From the NCBI RefSeq assembly GCF_958295425.1, contig NC_081135.1, positions 24,119,613-24,183,612 on the forward strand: DNA of 64,000 bases, read 5' to 3'. Below, one piece after another: positions 12,656-24,860 of the stretch (within the stretch, counting starts at the first letter, position 1; every line of letters begins with the position of its first letter). This stretch comes from Solea solea (Eukaryota; Chordata; Actinopteri; Pleuronectiformes; Soleidae). A program made the position numbers and the translations under genes. The notes below the pieces were generated by a model, which worked only from the letters and a program-made list of their open reading frames with translations, had not been told where the DNA came from and did no database searches.

Positions 12656-13047
12656 GGAAAAGGGAATCGCAAAATGTTAATTCTTGGTGAGATGAACAAG
12701 ATGCTTATCTCTTTTTTCACTGCTGCTGCTGCTGCTCTGTACCAGGTGAAGTGTAAGGTTTCCTCCAAAGGCCGCTTTTGTCCTCGCTTTGAATGGCACT
12801 ACTGCGGGGAAATCTAAATCAGCCCATTGTAATCAGGAGCCAAACCTTATTTATCACAATTTTAATCGGGAATAGGAAGGAAGATAAAACGGAGCTTTTT
12901 TTTCCCAGGAAAAGGACACACAAACAGAGAGTGAAAGAGGTGCTTTTAGGCTGCAGAACAAGCTCTTCTTTTAGCCTTTGAGCCTTTATGAGTCTCCAAG
13001 AAGTGAATTTAATTAATAAAGCCTAAAGGAGGAGGAATCTTGCTCAT

Positions 13048-13192
13048 CAACTGTCTTTACGCACTCATGTGCACAGGTTTGTGCCAGTGTGTGTGTGTTT
13101 GTACGCGCGCACTCCCAACTGTCTTTACGCACTCACGTGCACAGGCGCGTGCGTGTGTCAGTGTGTTTTTGTGTGTGTATGCGCGCACTCCC
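13048..13192. repeat. 68-bp tandem duplication with GT/CG tract
   Basis: The block beginning CAACTGTCTTTACGCACTCA starts at 13048 and again at 13116. Each copy continues with GTGCACAGG, a GT-rich stretch, and GCGCGCACTCCC. The second copy is slightly longer because the GT tract expanded. Confidence 0.85.
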
Positions 13193-15732
13193 TGCCACGT
13201 TACGTGTGAACCGCCTGCACCAAATTTCAATCCTTATTAGATCCCTGAACGTGTGTAAAATGCACGTCATTCAAGCAAAACTGCCCCTCCTAGATTACAC
13301 TGGGAGATTAATTCATAAGGATCAGAGCGATTATGCAAAACTAATTTGGACAGTCCAGGGATAATTATCTCCGTCACGGTTAATTTCACCCTTTCACCAC
13401 TGTGATCTCCATTGTAACACCCCGATCGCTTCTCTCCACGGAACTTCCTTCTTGGCCCCGAAAGTAACGCGCAAAATGTGTGACCGTGTGTTTTACTGAA
13501 AACGATACAAATCACAAGTGTTTGTTTGTTTTTGCACATTAAAAACACGTGCATACTGGTCCATTTTTAATAAATAAATGCTCCTCTATTCTGCAAATCA
13601 CATGTCAGGCTTTTAATTGGTTTAATTGCGTTTACTTATTTTGTCAGTACAAAAATGTTCACTATATATATATATTTTTATTCCTAATGCCAGAAAAAAA
13701 ATATATATAAAAAGGGAAATAAGAAAAAATTTAAAACATTCCGCTGTATTAATACCTTGAAACATATTTTCAAGGTATCATAAAAGGGAACATCCTGATC
13801 AAAACACGGAGAAGGTCGTGAGGTCTGTAGAAGAACTTGCATTGTGAGCTCAGTGGCCATTTCTTTCTCTTTCTTTGGCTTTTAATTATATTTTTTTTTC
13901 TTGAGGAAAAAGGGGAAGAAAGCTGAAAGAACTTTTTTTCCAACTCTGGGAGCGTTTAGACGGTCGAGGAGGTTTTGTCTGGGAACAAAACATGGGTTGG
14001 GAGGTTTTGTGAGAGTGTTGTTTGTTGAAGTGGAGCTCTGCAAAAGCGGCTGCTTTCCCTCATTGTGATGAAAGCAATCAGTGGTATTTGGAAAACTGTT
14101 AGCATTGTGCACTTCTTCTGTGTCCATTGTGGAGGATTTCTTTTCACAAGGTTTTTTTCAGCCGATCCAGCTGGCCGGAGTGAATAGCACTGCAATGTGT
14201 ACACGCTTTGTCCCTGCAAGCCCTTCAAGTAGCCCACGTTGAATAGAGTGAGTTGACACTGCATGACAGTGAAACAACATAATAAAAAATACATGAGCGC
14301 ATGAATAGAAGCAGGCGCATAAATAAATAAAATGGGTGGCCAAAACTGGATAAACTGAATGACAAAACGGTGAAAGGGGAACAAAAAGATATTTAACACG
14401 CTAGATTAGCATTAGAATGCAATCTACAAGCCAGAACAATTGATGAATGGGTTTACCGGCCAAGAAAGAAATGGACTAAATGCCTTTTGAATAGATAGCC
14501 TGTGTTTTTTTCCCTCTAAGATGAGAACTGAGTGGGAAAGGTGATGCAACTCTGGAAAAAACTTTTTCTTATCTCTCTTTTTGCTCCAAAAAAAGAGTCA
14601 TCGCAGCAAGTGGAATAAATAAAAACAAACGGGTTGAAATCATTTTTTTTTTCATTTTTTTTGCCATTCCTAAAAAAACATTTATACACACCAAATAAAT
14701 CCTCACAACAGAAGTCAGGTCACTGGGTTTCACCCTTTTGACTCACAAGGTTCTGAATCACTATTTTCACAACTTCTTTGATGTTTGATATATTTATTCA
14801 TCAAACTCACTCTCATCATCAGTTTATGGCGCACAGAAATATTAGTTGGGATCTGAAGTGAAAAAGAAAAGGTTGTGATGGTGCTTTGTGTGCTTTGTGA
14901 GCACACTGCAAAACCCCCTCCAAAAAACTGATAGTTTAGTCTGGGTTCAAATAATACTTCACTTTAATTTAAATCATGTTCACGCTAAAGTATTATTGCA
15001 GCAGTTATCACATCATATCTTTATCTCTGCATTTGGAGATCAGAAAGGATGGCAGAATTCATTTTTATGCATAAATGACAGTTATTTCACAAAACCAGGG
15101 CGATATAGTGTGAAGTCCTGCAAAGATAACGGCAGTTTTAATTAAAGTAGTACAATTTACACAATTTCAAATTCAAATAAATAATTTTATCTTATATCCA
15201 AAGCAGAATTCTGTCTTTGGAATGAAGATGAGGAAAATAAATATATGAATTTAGTTTTTATATCATTTTATAAAGAAATTAATCTATAAGAATAAATGCC
15301 TTGCTATACCGTAGCTTGACAGTTGCTACAAAAGGCTTCTACACCAGAAAGCATTTAAAGCCAAGGTTGCCTCATGTTTTCATAAGCTCCCCCTGCTTGA
15401 TGCCCTGATATCATTATGTCTTAGTGTTAAACCCTTTATGTGCCTGTAAGACATTTGTAGAAGTGAGATTAGGTAAATTAACATACATATGTATCACCAG
15501 TTCAACCATGTTGACCTTAGAGGGACGTACAAAGGTTTCCTCATCCCTAATTTGCCCTCGGCTGCACCGGAAGCATATGGATTATCACCTGGCTTCAATG
15601 GCTTTAGATGGATCATTTTAGTTTTTTTTTTTTAGTTTTTTTTACATGAATTATACATCAGTGTCATCTCTTTGAGAATATATCCCTCAGTTTGTTTGCA
15701 CAAGTCTGCTCCTTGCTCACCCGGTTGTCATA

Positions 15733-15734
<2 letters not shown>

Positions 15735-15767
<33 letters not shown>
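15735..15767. repeat. (GT)n microsatellite
   Basis: An uninterrupted GT dinucleotide run of about 16 units, followed by GAGTGTGAGTG. Confidence 0.95.
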
Positions 15768-15769
<2 letters not shown>

Positions 15770-16356
15770 TGTGAGTGCTGTCCACCGCTGCGAGATACAG
15801 CCAGTGCTGGCCTCTCTGTGAGGAACCTCAAAGAGTCTGATCACTCACTTCTCCATCTCATTTTAGGCAAATCAAAGTGTGAAAAGTCTCTCCTGAAGCA
15901 ATATCTGTATGATCAGGCTGGGTCAAGAATGTTTATGAAGGCTGTGTGCCATATTACCTGTAATCTCCCGAGTATGGGCTGCTGTATTTCTTACTTCTCT
16001 ATGCTCCCGCAGGAGGGAGGGATAAAAAAAGCCAAAATTATCTTGCATTGCACCTTTTCCCGCAACACCTCAACGTGGCAAATCAAAGCCTCGACACCGT
16101 GCATGTCACTGTGCCCAAGGTCACCAAGAGGAATGAGAAATCTCTGTGTACTGTACAGTCCATCCTTATAAACACGCCACACTGCCTCTGATGTCTGACT
16201 CTCCTTTTAACTAGTCCAAGTTTCTTAAATAGTACATAAAGCAGTAAGTGCAGGGGGGAGTCAGGAAGGAGTTCGGAGAGGAGGGGGACGCGTGAATCAG
16301 TTTGGGGCAGGTGAGTGTAGGTGATGGGGTGTTTAAGATAATCACGAGTTCTGCAA

Positions 16357-16890
16357 GGCAAGGCAAGTTTATTTGTGGAGCACTATTCATACACGGGGCA
16401 ACTCAAAGTACTTTACAAGGGCATAGAAATACATAAAGAAAATCATAGAATAAAAGCGGGCCATTAAAATTACACTAAAATCCACATTACAATTAAAATA
16501 GTCATTCAAATCAACACAACACAGAAAAAGCTACAATAGATGATCATATGTTTTCAGGCCTGATTTGAACGAGCTGATAGTGACAGTGTGAGCAGACCGA
16601 CCTCAGGTGTTCAGGAAGTTTGTTCCACAGGTGAGCAGCAGAATAACTGAATGCCGCTTCAAGTTGTTTTGGTTCTGCATCTGCATGGAAACACACAGGA
16701 AACCTCTTTGTGATGATCTTAGGGCTCTGGATGCGTCATAGGGGACCAATAAGTCTAGGATGTATTTTGGTCCAAGACCATTCCGTGCTTTATAGTTCAA
16801 GAGTAAGATTTTGAAATCGATCCTGTGACGTAGTCCAGTTTCCTCGTATTAGTCCGGACTCTGGCAGCAGCATTTTGCACTAACATGAGC
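16357..16890. mobile_element. Dispersed teleost repeat (CAAGGCAAGTTTATTT family)
   Basis: The left end reads GCAAGGCAAGGCAAGTTTAT, then CAACTCAAAGTACTTTACAA, and the right part includes a segment about a conserved GACCATTCCGTGCTTTATAG. I recognise this from memory as a high-copy repeat seen throughout fish genomes; the superfamily is not certain. A short minus-strand open frame at 16603-16800 comes from this repeat and is not a host gene. Confidence 0.65.
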
Positions 16891-18180
16891 AAAATGTGCA
16901 CTTAAAAATCTCACAACACAACACATCCACTGTCATAGCAACAACATCATTCTTTCAATATTTATATAAATATCAGAGCACTAAAAGAGGAAATATCACT
17001 GATGTGACATGTCATTTTTCTATGTACAGCAGACACTCTTAAAAATTTTTTTTTTAGAGACTTGCTTTTTGACAAATGTTACAAAAATCTGTTGCAATAT
17101 TTATTTATCTTTTTGTTTATAGTGGGGTCTCAGACACATGGAGTTTTATAACAATTATACTGGCAATAAAAAAATCATTTAATCATTAATCAAAGATTTC
17201 TCTCCCCTTTTTCTGTGTGTAATAATGTTTGTATTTCCCTATAAACGTCCAGTTAAATTACTTTTCACCAGACCCAAGGTCAGAAAAACAAACATTTGAA
17301 GAAAAAGGATTTTTGTTATTTCTTGTATTTTTGCCCACAAATGGCATTGAGATTTACGAGCGAGGGGAGAACGAGGACATAAAGCCAATCTCTTCAAAAA
17401 CACAAGACGGGCAATTTCTTATTAGACCGCTGAAGTGACATCACTATAGAAGCAGACACCCTGCCAAAATGTCAAGAATTCCTGAGGTATATTTTCATCT
17501 TCACGTTCAAACTCTTACCTGCACACTTACGAGGAAATTGTTGAGATGTATTAAAAACACCAGTCTGAGGGTGTGTGTTTGTATCCCAGTCAGTTTAAAA
17601 CAGAGGGAAATGTGCAAAGTGAGACACGCACCCTGCTCCTGGCACACTGTCTAACTCTAAAGCTCCCACTGCTGTCAGAGGGAACTCATTACACTGATAA
17701 CTTTATATTCTTATTCAGTATTTTTTAGAAGGATTATTGTGTTAAAAAAAAGACACATTAAGACATCACAAAAGCTGGTTGGAACATAAATAATATGAGA
17801 GCATCATAGAGGCTTACATATACGCAAAACTTGTTAGTGCCGATGTTGTGGATTGACCCAATCAAATATTTAGCAGTGTTTATTTTCTTCCAAAATATCA
17901 TATAGCTGCTAGGTATAGTCTCTGAAATCATTAAGTCAATAACCTGGAACATGAGGCACATGATTATTCTATGAATCCATCAATAAATTAGAATAATGCC
18001 AGCAAGGAGCCTTAAAATATGTTCTTTAAACTGACATGACATTTTTTGTTCCATTTCCAAATGACCGCTGGCAGAGATTGCTGGCTCTCATATTAATTCT
18101 CAGGTTTTCAAGTAAAAAAAATATATCTGTCATAAGTAGAAATAATGAAGTTGAAGAGCTGATGCCCCGGGGAGAAGTCA
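16891..18180. other. Intergenic DNA, nothing recognised
   Basis: AT-rich non-coding sequence with no domain-bearing open frame, no RNA gene and no transposon end that I can support. Confidence 0.5.
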
Positions 18181-18740
18181 CAAAGAATTATATCTTTCTA
18201 TAACACAGGACACAGGCTAAAGATAAGTACCTGTCAGTTGGCATACTCTCTGCTACATATGCCTATCAATAAAAGAGATTATTTTCCCCAGTTATTACAA
18301 CAAAGATCTGGGGGGCTTGAAGATTGCACCTTTAATGAGAAGGAATGATTTCCTCGTGCACACTCACGACCACACTTGAAGTGAGTGAGCTGTAATGCCA
18401 TCAATTTTTTTCCTCCCTCTCTTTCTCTCCCTCTCTCGATTTTACAAGAACTTATTAAAATGAAATATTGCCAACATTAATTCGCAAGGATTATTTATTA
18501 CATTTTAACAGGATTACGGGGTGCAAAGCTTGATTTGGGATTCACACCCTGCATTGTGATATCGCAGTTTAGCAGTCAAATTTCGCAGACTTGTCGTAAT
18601 TAACACTGGCAAAATAGATCATTGCCAAATGATATGTTGCTCCATCACTAATCTTTGTGCACTAAATGTTGCAATCCTGACAAAAGCGCTCACTGAATGG
18701 AAACTTGAATTCTGTCTCTGTCGGTAGAACACAGCTCGCC
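18181..18740. promoter_or_regulatory. Candidate conserved non-coding block
   Basis: Repeat-free, moderately AT-rich sequence with many homeodomain-type cores (AATTAACAC, TTTAATGAG, TTATTAAAATG, CATTAATTCG) and an ATTGCC/ATTGTG-rich centre. It has no coding potential. It lies between two developmentally regulated genes, 5.5 kb past sox21. This is inference; alignment to other fish is needed. Confidence 0.3.
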
Positions 18741-18822
18741 GTCCTGCGTGCAGCATGTTTCTGTGAAAGAGACTCCAGTGCAGTCTGTAAAGAGTGATTT
18801 CCTCATTTCTCTTGCTGTGTTA

Positions 18823-19317
18823 TTAACACTTAGAGCACAGAGGGTTTTGGCTGTTCTATGTTTAAACCTACAGTATATACACTGGCTATAAGAATGTGCA
18901 ACATAGAGATTCTTATATCCTTTATTTCAGCACAACCTGATGAAAAAAATATATTTAATTTTCACCAACTATATAAACACACCCAAAAAAGTACTCAAAA
19001 TGTTAAAAAATTGGATTGACGTCACAGTTCAAAGTTCACATGGCTCATTTTTATGAACAAAAAGAAAAGAAAAACGGTCTATTTGGTGACTTCTGCACAA
19101 TTATTGCTACTTTATATCACTACTAACAATGTGATCTAAAATGAATCATAACCTTGACTGACACATAAGAAAAAAAAGCTTTTCTTAAAGCCTGAATATG
19201 TGACCGATAAACCCCGTCCCAGGATGTCCATATAAGGAGTTGTGTATTATTCCCACGGCAATTTACCACGGGTGCACCTGCGGCACAGATCTGTGCCGCG
19301 TGAGCACTAAGGGTGAA
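18823..19317. mobile_element. TTAA-type MITE (piggyBac-like), 495 bp, degraded
   Basis: The left end is TTAACACTTAGAGCACAG at 18823. The right end is GTGAGCACTAAGGGTGAA at about 19300-19317, its imperfect reverse complement, so the element has terminal inverted repeats next to a TTAA-like target. Near the right end is the 20-bp perfect palindrome GCGGCACAGATCTGTGCCGC (19280-19299). A second copy of the interior (about 250 bp) is at 27057-27355. No transposase is present. TTAA targets are typical of the piggyBac superfamily. Confidence 0.7.
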
Positions 19318-22300
19318 GTTTGAAAAGTGTCAGGTGTGATAGAGCCAACGCTCCCATGACATTTTTTTTCCACACTTGTAGCCATGGTGTAATGCACTGG
19401 AACAACCATATACACCATAGATGCCTCTGCAACAACACTATTAAGAAGCCAAAATGCATGTACGTCAATGACAGCAGAGCAATAATTCGTATGACTGCCT
19501 TATCATATCGAGCAGAAAATCCAACATTTGCAAAACACGTCTTTAATCTCAAAACACGGCCGCTTCATGAAACGTGCCATTAGTTATACTGATGAAGGAG
19601 CATGACTTCATACCTTAAACGCGAAGGTCCTCAGAACAAATCTATTATGAATGGTCATACAGATATCACATGCAGACATCCCATTCTCTTTAGCCACGCC
19701 ACCACAGTGTGCCCACCAATAGCCATAATGTGTTGTTGGAAATGTTCCACGGCCTTTGTTTCCACAAATGGGGTTACACCGAAGGGAATGGCTTTTGAAC
19801 ATCGTAATCATTCTGGCTTTGTTTGTTTGTGTGTTGGAAGAAAGGGGATCTATAAAAAGACATGAGACAGAGAAAGCAATCAAAAGTCTGGCCTTCACAC
19901 TCAGTGTGCCGCAAACACAAATGTGACAAGGCTAGTAGCAGCTGAAGTACTTGCAAACACAGAGACATCTCCCTCTTTTGCTGTGCTCCCTCGCTCTCTC
20001 TCTCATTGAGAAGTTCTATCTAATTTTTTTTTCTTAATTATTCTTCACGTAAAAGACGTGTTTTTATTCAAGCGCTTCTGTTCTGCAAAGTAAAATACTG
20101 TCTCAATTGCGCTTCAAATAAGGAACGCGACACACCAACCTTCTACGAAGGGTCTATTGCTTTACGTATCACACGTCCATCATCCAAAATTCTGGAACTT
20201 TCTGTATGTAACTTCAAGCACACTAGACTTGTTTGTTTGAAAAAAATAAAGTGGGTCAAGTGGAACAGTGCCCTTTGACAGTCCTTTTTCACAATGGAAT
20301 GAAACCCAGGAATAGCACTGTGCTTTTTTCCTCCTCAAAGAGATGGCACCCACACAAACTCATACAGGAGACACAAATTTACTTGAGTTTCAGAAAGCGA
20401 GCCTCTGCACTTTGATATTAGTGCAGACAGGTGTAAAAATATACATCGCTAACACAGAGCAGTAATATGAGATTTATGTATGTAGGGCGCAAAAGAAATG
20501 CCAAGCCGAAGCCTGATGCTGTCAGCTTCACTTTCCTGTTGCGTCATTCACCATGCCAGTGCACACTGAAGCCAAATATGGCAGGTTTCTCGCTTGTACA
20601 TGTACCATGTGCCCCACAAGCGCTTGTCAGGCAAACAGATGTCTGAGCACCATGAATTGTTGGGTACATGTATGTAAGGAATGAGTAAACAAGTTGAAAT
20701 ATACCCCCCCTTAATTTGATGCACAATGCGTCTTGACAGCTAATTCAATTCATGCAGATTCAACAGCCAGTGTCACATGTCAGGTCCTTTTCTGCTCAGC
20801 TAAATATGTCAGTTTAGTCGCAGGTAGCTAAGATCACATTATTGCCAGCACGGCAAAGCAGGCATTTCTATTTGTCCTTGTAATATTATCGCCCTGTCTG
20901 ACCCTATCTAACCTTTTACCTGAACAGTCAATACACTGAGGTGATAAAAGACCACGAGTGAATGAAGTGTGTGTGTGTAATGTTGCAGCCAGCAGCGATA
21001 ACAGAGGTAACATGAACACTTGGAAGCAACACTGAGACGGGGCTTTTTGTTCCTCCTAAATTGCTGGACAGCTCCAGGGCTGACATTTAAAACATAACAT
21101 TACCAAACAAAAACACATTAAAAGAGAAAAGCCGAGCAGGGGGCTTTAAGCAAAACCTGAAATTCAACTTTTGGCGAAGGCAACTGACCCAAATTTCCTG
21201 CCCCTTCTTCTCCTTAACATGCTTCTGCAAGCCTCGGCCCCGGGGTGACGTATCCCTTACACTGGGATTGCCAGTGCATTTACATAGCATGGGTAATGAG
21301 AGATCAACACCAGGGAAGCGCCTTGAATATAAAGCTTCCTTGTAAAAATAATGAGCGAGCGATTGATCCATACTCACACAAGCCGGTTTGCTGAGTTAAT
21401 ACCAAAGGCAGATTATAGCTGGTGCCAAAAGTGCCCTGGCGTGCAATGCCTACTGCTTAGAGGGTCCCCAAACTTGTCATCACATTAGCACATGGTCAAG
21501 GAGTACATCCTACCACTCTCATAATCTGCTTTCCTGCACAATTAGCCTTCTATAATAAGGCAGCTGACTGAGAGCCGCCAGGGAGAAAAGAAGAAAAATC
21601 ACTGAGTTTCACATATGGATGGATGGATCATTTACTGCCACTGAAATATACACAACGGGGTGATTCCCTCTCCAATTCATTACCTACTACTGGTCCATAT
21701 ATTGGGTCTGAATGTTATGACAGCATGGAGACTTGCTCTTCTTCTTTATTGTGCCAAACATCTATTGCACTTTGATGAAGCCACACAAAGGATGGCAGGG
21801 GAGGAGGGTGAAGAGGGAGAGAAACACAGAGAGTAGAAGAGAGAGTGCGAGAGAGCGAGAGAGGGTGAGAGCACCATGGCCGGGGTGGATTTGTTTTAGC
21901 TTCAAAAAATCTGACAGAATCAGATGTTGGAGAGGGTAGAATGGCAGGCACTAGCAATTTTTTCCAGAATAAAATAATAGATAATTTCATTTCGACAAAG
22001 GCAGGGAAACTATGGGCAAGAGAACAAAATAGCAAGAAGGGATGGAGAAGGGAAAGGGTTTGAAAAGAATAAGAAGAATTCACTGCTGCTTCTTGCAAGG
22101 GAAAAGAAAAAAAAAAACATTGATGACACCCAGTTCCATTCTTCCGCTCTCCCCTTTCTCTGCTCCTCGCCTCGCAGCACGGCGGGCTAAGCTGGGAGCT
22201 GTAATGTCATTAAATTGCAAATGCTTTTTTTTCATTTCCGACACACACTGTTTACTTATCTGGCAAAAACATATGTTGGAAGGAATCCGTTAAATTCTGC

Positions 22301-22880
22301 CCATTGCCTTGGGTGAAAGTGCAATAGAAACGGGCCCACTGAGCTCCTTCTGTCGTCTCCTTTTAGCACTTTGCCTTATCTACAAGGCTGCTTAGCAGCA
22401 AACTGGCGAGTTCAATGAAAAATGAAGATACAGTGCAAGATTAGGGAAGAACAGTGAGGGGAGAAATGCTTGGAGAGAGGGTCATCCCATTGCAAATGAT
22501 TTCACTCCTCTCCATCTGCATAAATGACTATTTTTAAGGCATCTCCAGCGTCTGTATATTTTTCTCACTCTGCCACACATTTAATTTCACGCCCCGTGTT
22601 CTGAATATGCTTAAATGCATATCTCTGATGCACCTTTAAGCCAGAGGAAAGAGGATGGGGGGGAGTTGGGAGGGTACGAAAGCAAAATTAAAGATAAAAT
22701 GGTGTGATTTGCACTACAAGTCTATTACTTTATGGCATTTACATATAGTTTACCTCTGCAATTCCAAGATTTTTTTTCCCTACCACCTTCCTATCAGTAT
22801 TTGGGCTTGTATAAATATGTATAAATCTTTGTTGAGAAGAAATAGAATTCCTAGCACTGCACTGGAAAGTTTGAAGGGTG
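19318..22880. other. Intergenic DNA with regulatory-looking stretches
   Basis: No gene was recognised. Long stretches (for example 20540-20800, 21020-21560 and 22130-22640) are repeat-poor and of even composition, as expected for conserved non-coding elements in the domain of a developmental gene. A GAGA-rich segment (21820-21870) and A-rich tracts produce the longer open frames. Confidence 0.35.
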
Positions 22881-22883
22881 CAC

Positions 22884-22907
22884 TTTTTTTTTTTTTTTTT
22901 TTTTTTT
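22884..22907. repeat. Homopolymer T24
   Basis: An uninterrupted run of 24 T residues. It creates the poly-Phe and poly-Lys stretches in overlapping open frames, which are therefore not genes. Confidence 0.95.
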
Positions 22908-23170
22908 GCTTCAACTTCTTCCCTTGCTCCTATGAGACTGTTAGCACATCTGCTGGGGGGTGTTGGCCCCCTCTTTGCCTGCACAAAGGCACAGGTCTCA
23001 AGCGCTTTGTGGCCCATGATCCCCAGATACTCCTTCTCACATTGCAGTGACTGGAGAGAAGGATCTCAGGTCAAAGCTTGACCATGACTTTGGACTCAAG
23101 TTGCATCCTTGTCAAACAAGTGGGTGAATAGATGTGTGAAAGAACTACGTAAAGATTGTCATGTGAACAA

Positions 23171-23230
23171 TATTTACAGAGGAGCCCTATTTACAGAGGA
23201 GCCCTGTGTGGGAGGAGCCTCCCACACAGG
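23171..23230. repeat. 17-bp direct repeat joined to a perfect 13-bp hairpin
   Basis: TATTTACAGAGGAGCCC occurs twice in tandem (23171-23187 and 23188-23204). It runs directly into the inverted repeat CCTGTGTGGGAGG / CCTCCCACACAGG (23203-23215 and 23218-23230) with a 2-nt loop. Confidence 0.85.
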
Positions 23231-23499
23231 TCTCTCACGGTAACATGATGGATAGCTACATGTGTGCTGCACCGGTGCTATCAGGTGGATGTGTTGTTAT
23301 ACAGCGGTGAGGAAGTTTGAGCTGCAAGTTGAAAGCCCGCCCCTAACAGCAGAGAAGAGGAAGGATGTGGATTGGCCTGGGAATGAAAAAGGAGAGCGAG
23401 AGAGGGAGAGTGAGAGCGCGCGAGAGACTATTCAGAGCACGATTCCTTTCCCTCATTGTCTGCCCGCTTAGATTTGAATATGCTCACTCAAAGCAGACA

Positions 23500-23765
23500 A
23501 GAAAAATGCTTTAGCCCCTTGCATTGTTGGCTTTCTCTCTCTTCTTTTCTATTTGCAATTAAATGCATTTCAAATGGAACAACTGTACAGAAAGCATTTC
23601 CAATAAGAAGGAATTCCATTGCCTTTAACCTCCTCTGTAATGGCTTTGCAATTTTTGAGCACTCTTATTATGGGAACCGCACAATCCAAACATATCTCTG
23701 AATGGGAAATGCCATACAACTTAAGTATTGCTTCATTGAAAATTAAATTGCATTCAAAAATCATT
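23500..23765. promoter_or_regulatory. Candidate conserved non-coding block with Sox/POU-like sites
   Basis: Contains GCATTGTTGG (a Sox-type ATTGTT core), ATTTGCAATTAAATGCATTT (POU/homeodomain-like), and several ATTCCATTG/TTTCAAATG motifs, without simple repeats. SoxB and POU sites often co-occur in neural enhancers. It has no convincing coding frame. This is inference only. Confidence 0.3.
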
Positions 23766-24539
23766 TCTACTCGTTTGTGTTCCTCATTTCTTAAGCCATT
23801 CTCAGTGCCTCTGTGTTGTTGCTTTGTGGTTGTGAAACATTGTGTTCTGACAGGACCAGTGTGTCCTGAGCAGTATCATACACACTGGTCTTGGATGTAT
23901 GGGATGAGATCAGTCAATTAGAATTAATGTCATCTGGTCATTTACAGCTAAACACCCTCCATATGTATTGTGTTTGCTTTGTGTGCAAAGCATAAACTGC
24001 AAAACCAATCTCATCCCCCAGACATGAATTTTTGAAGGATTTGAACGCTGTAAATAACTCCAAACCCTCTCTTACGAGGTTTACCCCTGGAGCACTTTGT
24101 AACTTATCAGGGCTGCCTTGTGCCTCCTCTAATGCTTGCATTATGCTCAAATGTAAATCAGTAAGCTGCCAGAGAGGTGGGCGGGAATCACTGAAGAAAG
24201 AATCACTGAAGGGTCTAGCCAATATTCTGATTGGGGCATAGCAAAATAAAGAGTATAGTTTTTTTGTTTGTTTGTTTGTTTCTTTAGGAAGCCAGTTGAA
24301 CAAAAATGTATCACTGTACTTTGTTAGAATGACAAACAATTGTTAAACACTTGCAGCAGTTTTAGCAGAGTTTTTAACCAATAAAAGAAGAGAATCCTGC
24401 TCTCAAAATATGACAATATTTGACAAGAGTCAAGAGTTCTTTTTATTTCAAATTCCAACACTGGTATAAAACGAAAATTCTCTAATATATTCTAAGTGAA
24501 TGATGCCCAAGGGTCTGTTTTGTACTTCTAATTTCCATC

Positions 24540-24860
24540 TCTAATGGTACAAGAGACTGATTAGTAATTAGGACCGACCCATTAAAATGCATGTAATGAG
24601 CATTATAGGTTTCATATATACTGTGCACTTCATACTGATGAAACTGGAACCAGATAGCATCTTCAATTTCACTGCATGTTGACCTTTAATGGTGATTAAT
24701 CTACAACACAGCTCTTCATGCTGCTTGTCCTTGAAATGGCTTTATAGTGTAATGAGTTTATCAATGGAATCTTCCAAATAATTGACCTGAAGCGTGTTTT
24801 ACAGCATAACCAGGCCCATTAATCTTATTTTCCAGTGACTAATTCGATCAGTTTGCTAGA
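24540..24860. promoter_or_regulatory. Candidate conserved non-coding block
   Basis: Dense TAAT/ATTA cores (GATTAGTAATTAGG, CCATTAAAATGCATG, GGTGATTAATC, CATTAATC) in a repeat-free stretch of about 300 bp, without a coding frame. It resembles developmental enhancers. This is inference only. Confidence 0.3.

Larger units (their letters stand above)
12660..16355. other. Intergenic DNA downstream of sox21, no gene seen
   Basis: No protein or RNA gene was recognised. It contains a 68-bp tandem duplication (13048-13192), a short hairpin (13752-13778), a GT microsatellite (15735-15767) and A/T-rich tracts. The open frames present lack any domain. Confidence 0.5.

Noticed and set aside
15692..16171. 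159-codon plus-strand open frame
   Set aside because: It runs through the GT microsatellite (poly Cys-Val) and has no recognisable domain or splice context.
16603..16800. Minus-strand open frame with KARNGLGPKYILDLL
   Set aside because: It is part of a high-copy teleost repeat, not a host gene.
21715..22098. 127-codon minus-strand open frame
   Set aside because: Ser/Leu/Pro-rich translation of a GAGA-type low-complexity stretch with no domain.
22655..23081. Open frames with poly-Phe or poly-Lys runs
   Set aside because: They depend on the T24 homopolymer and show no domain.
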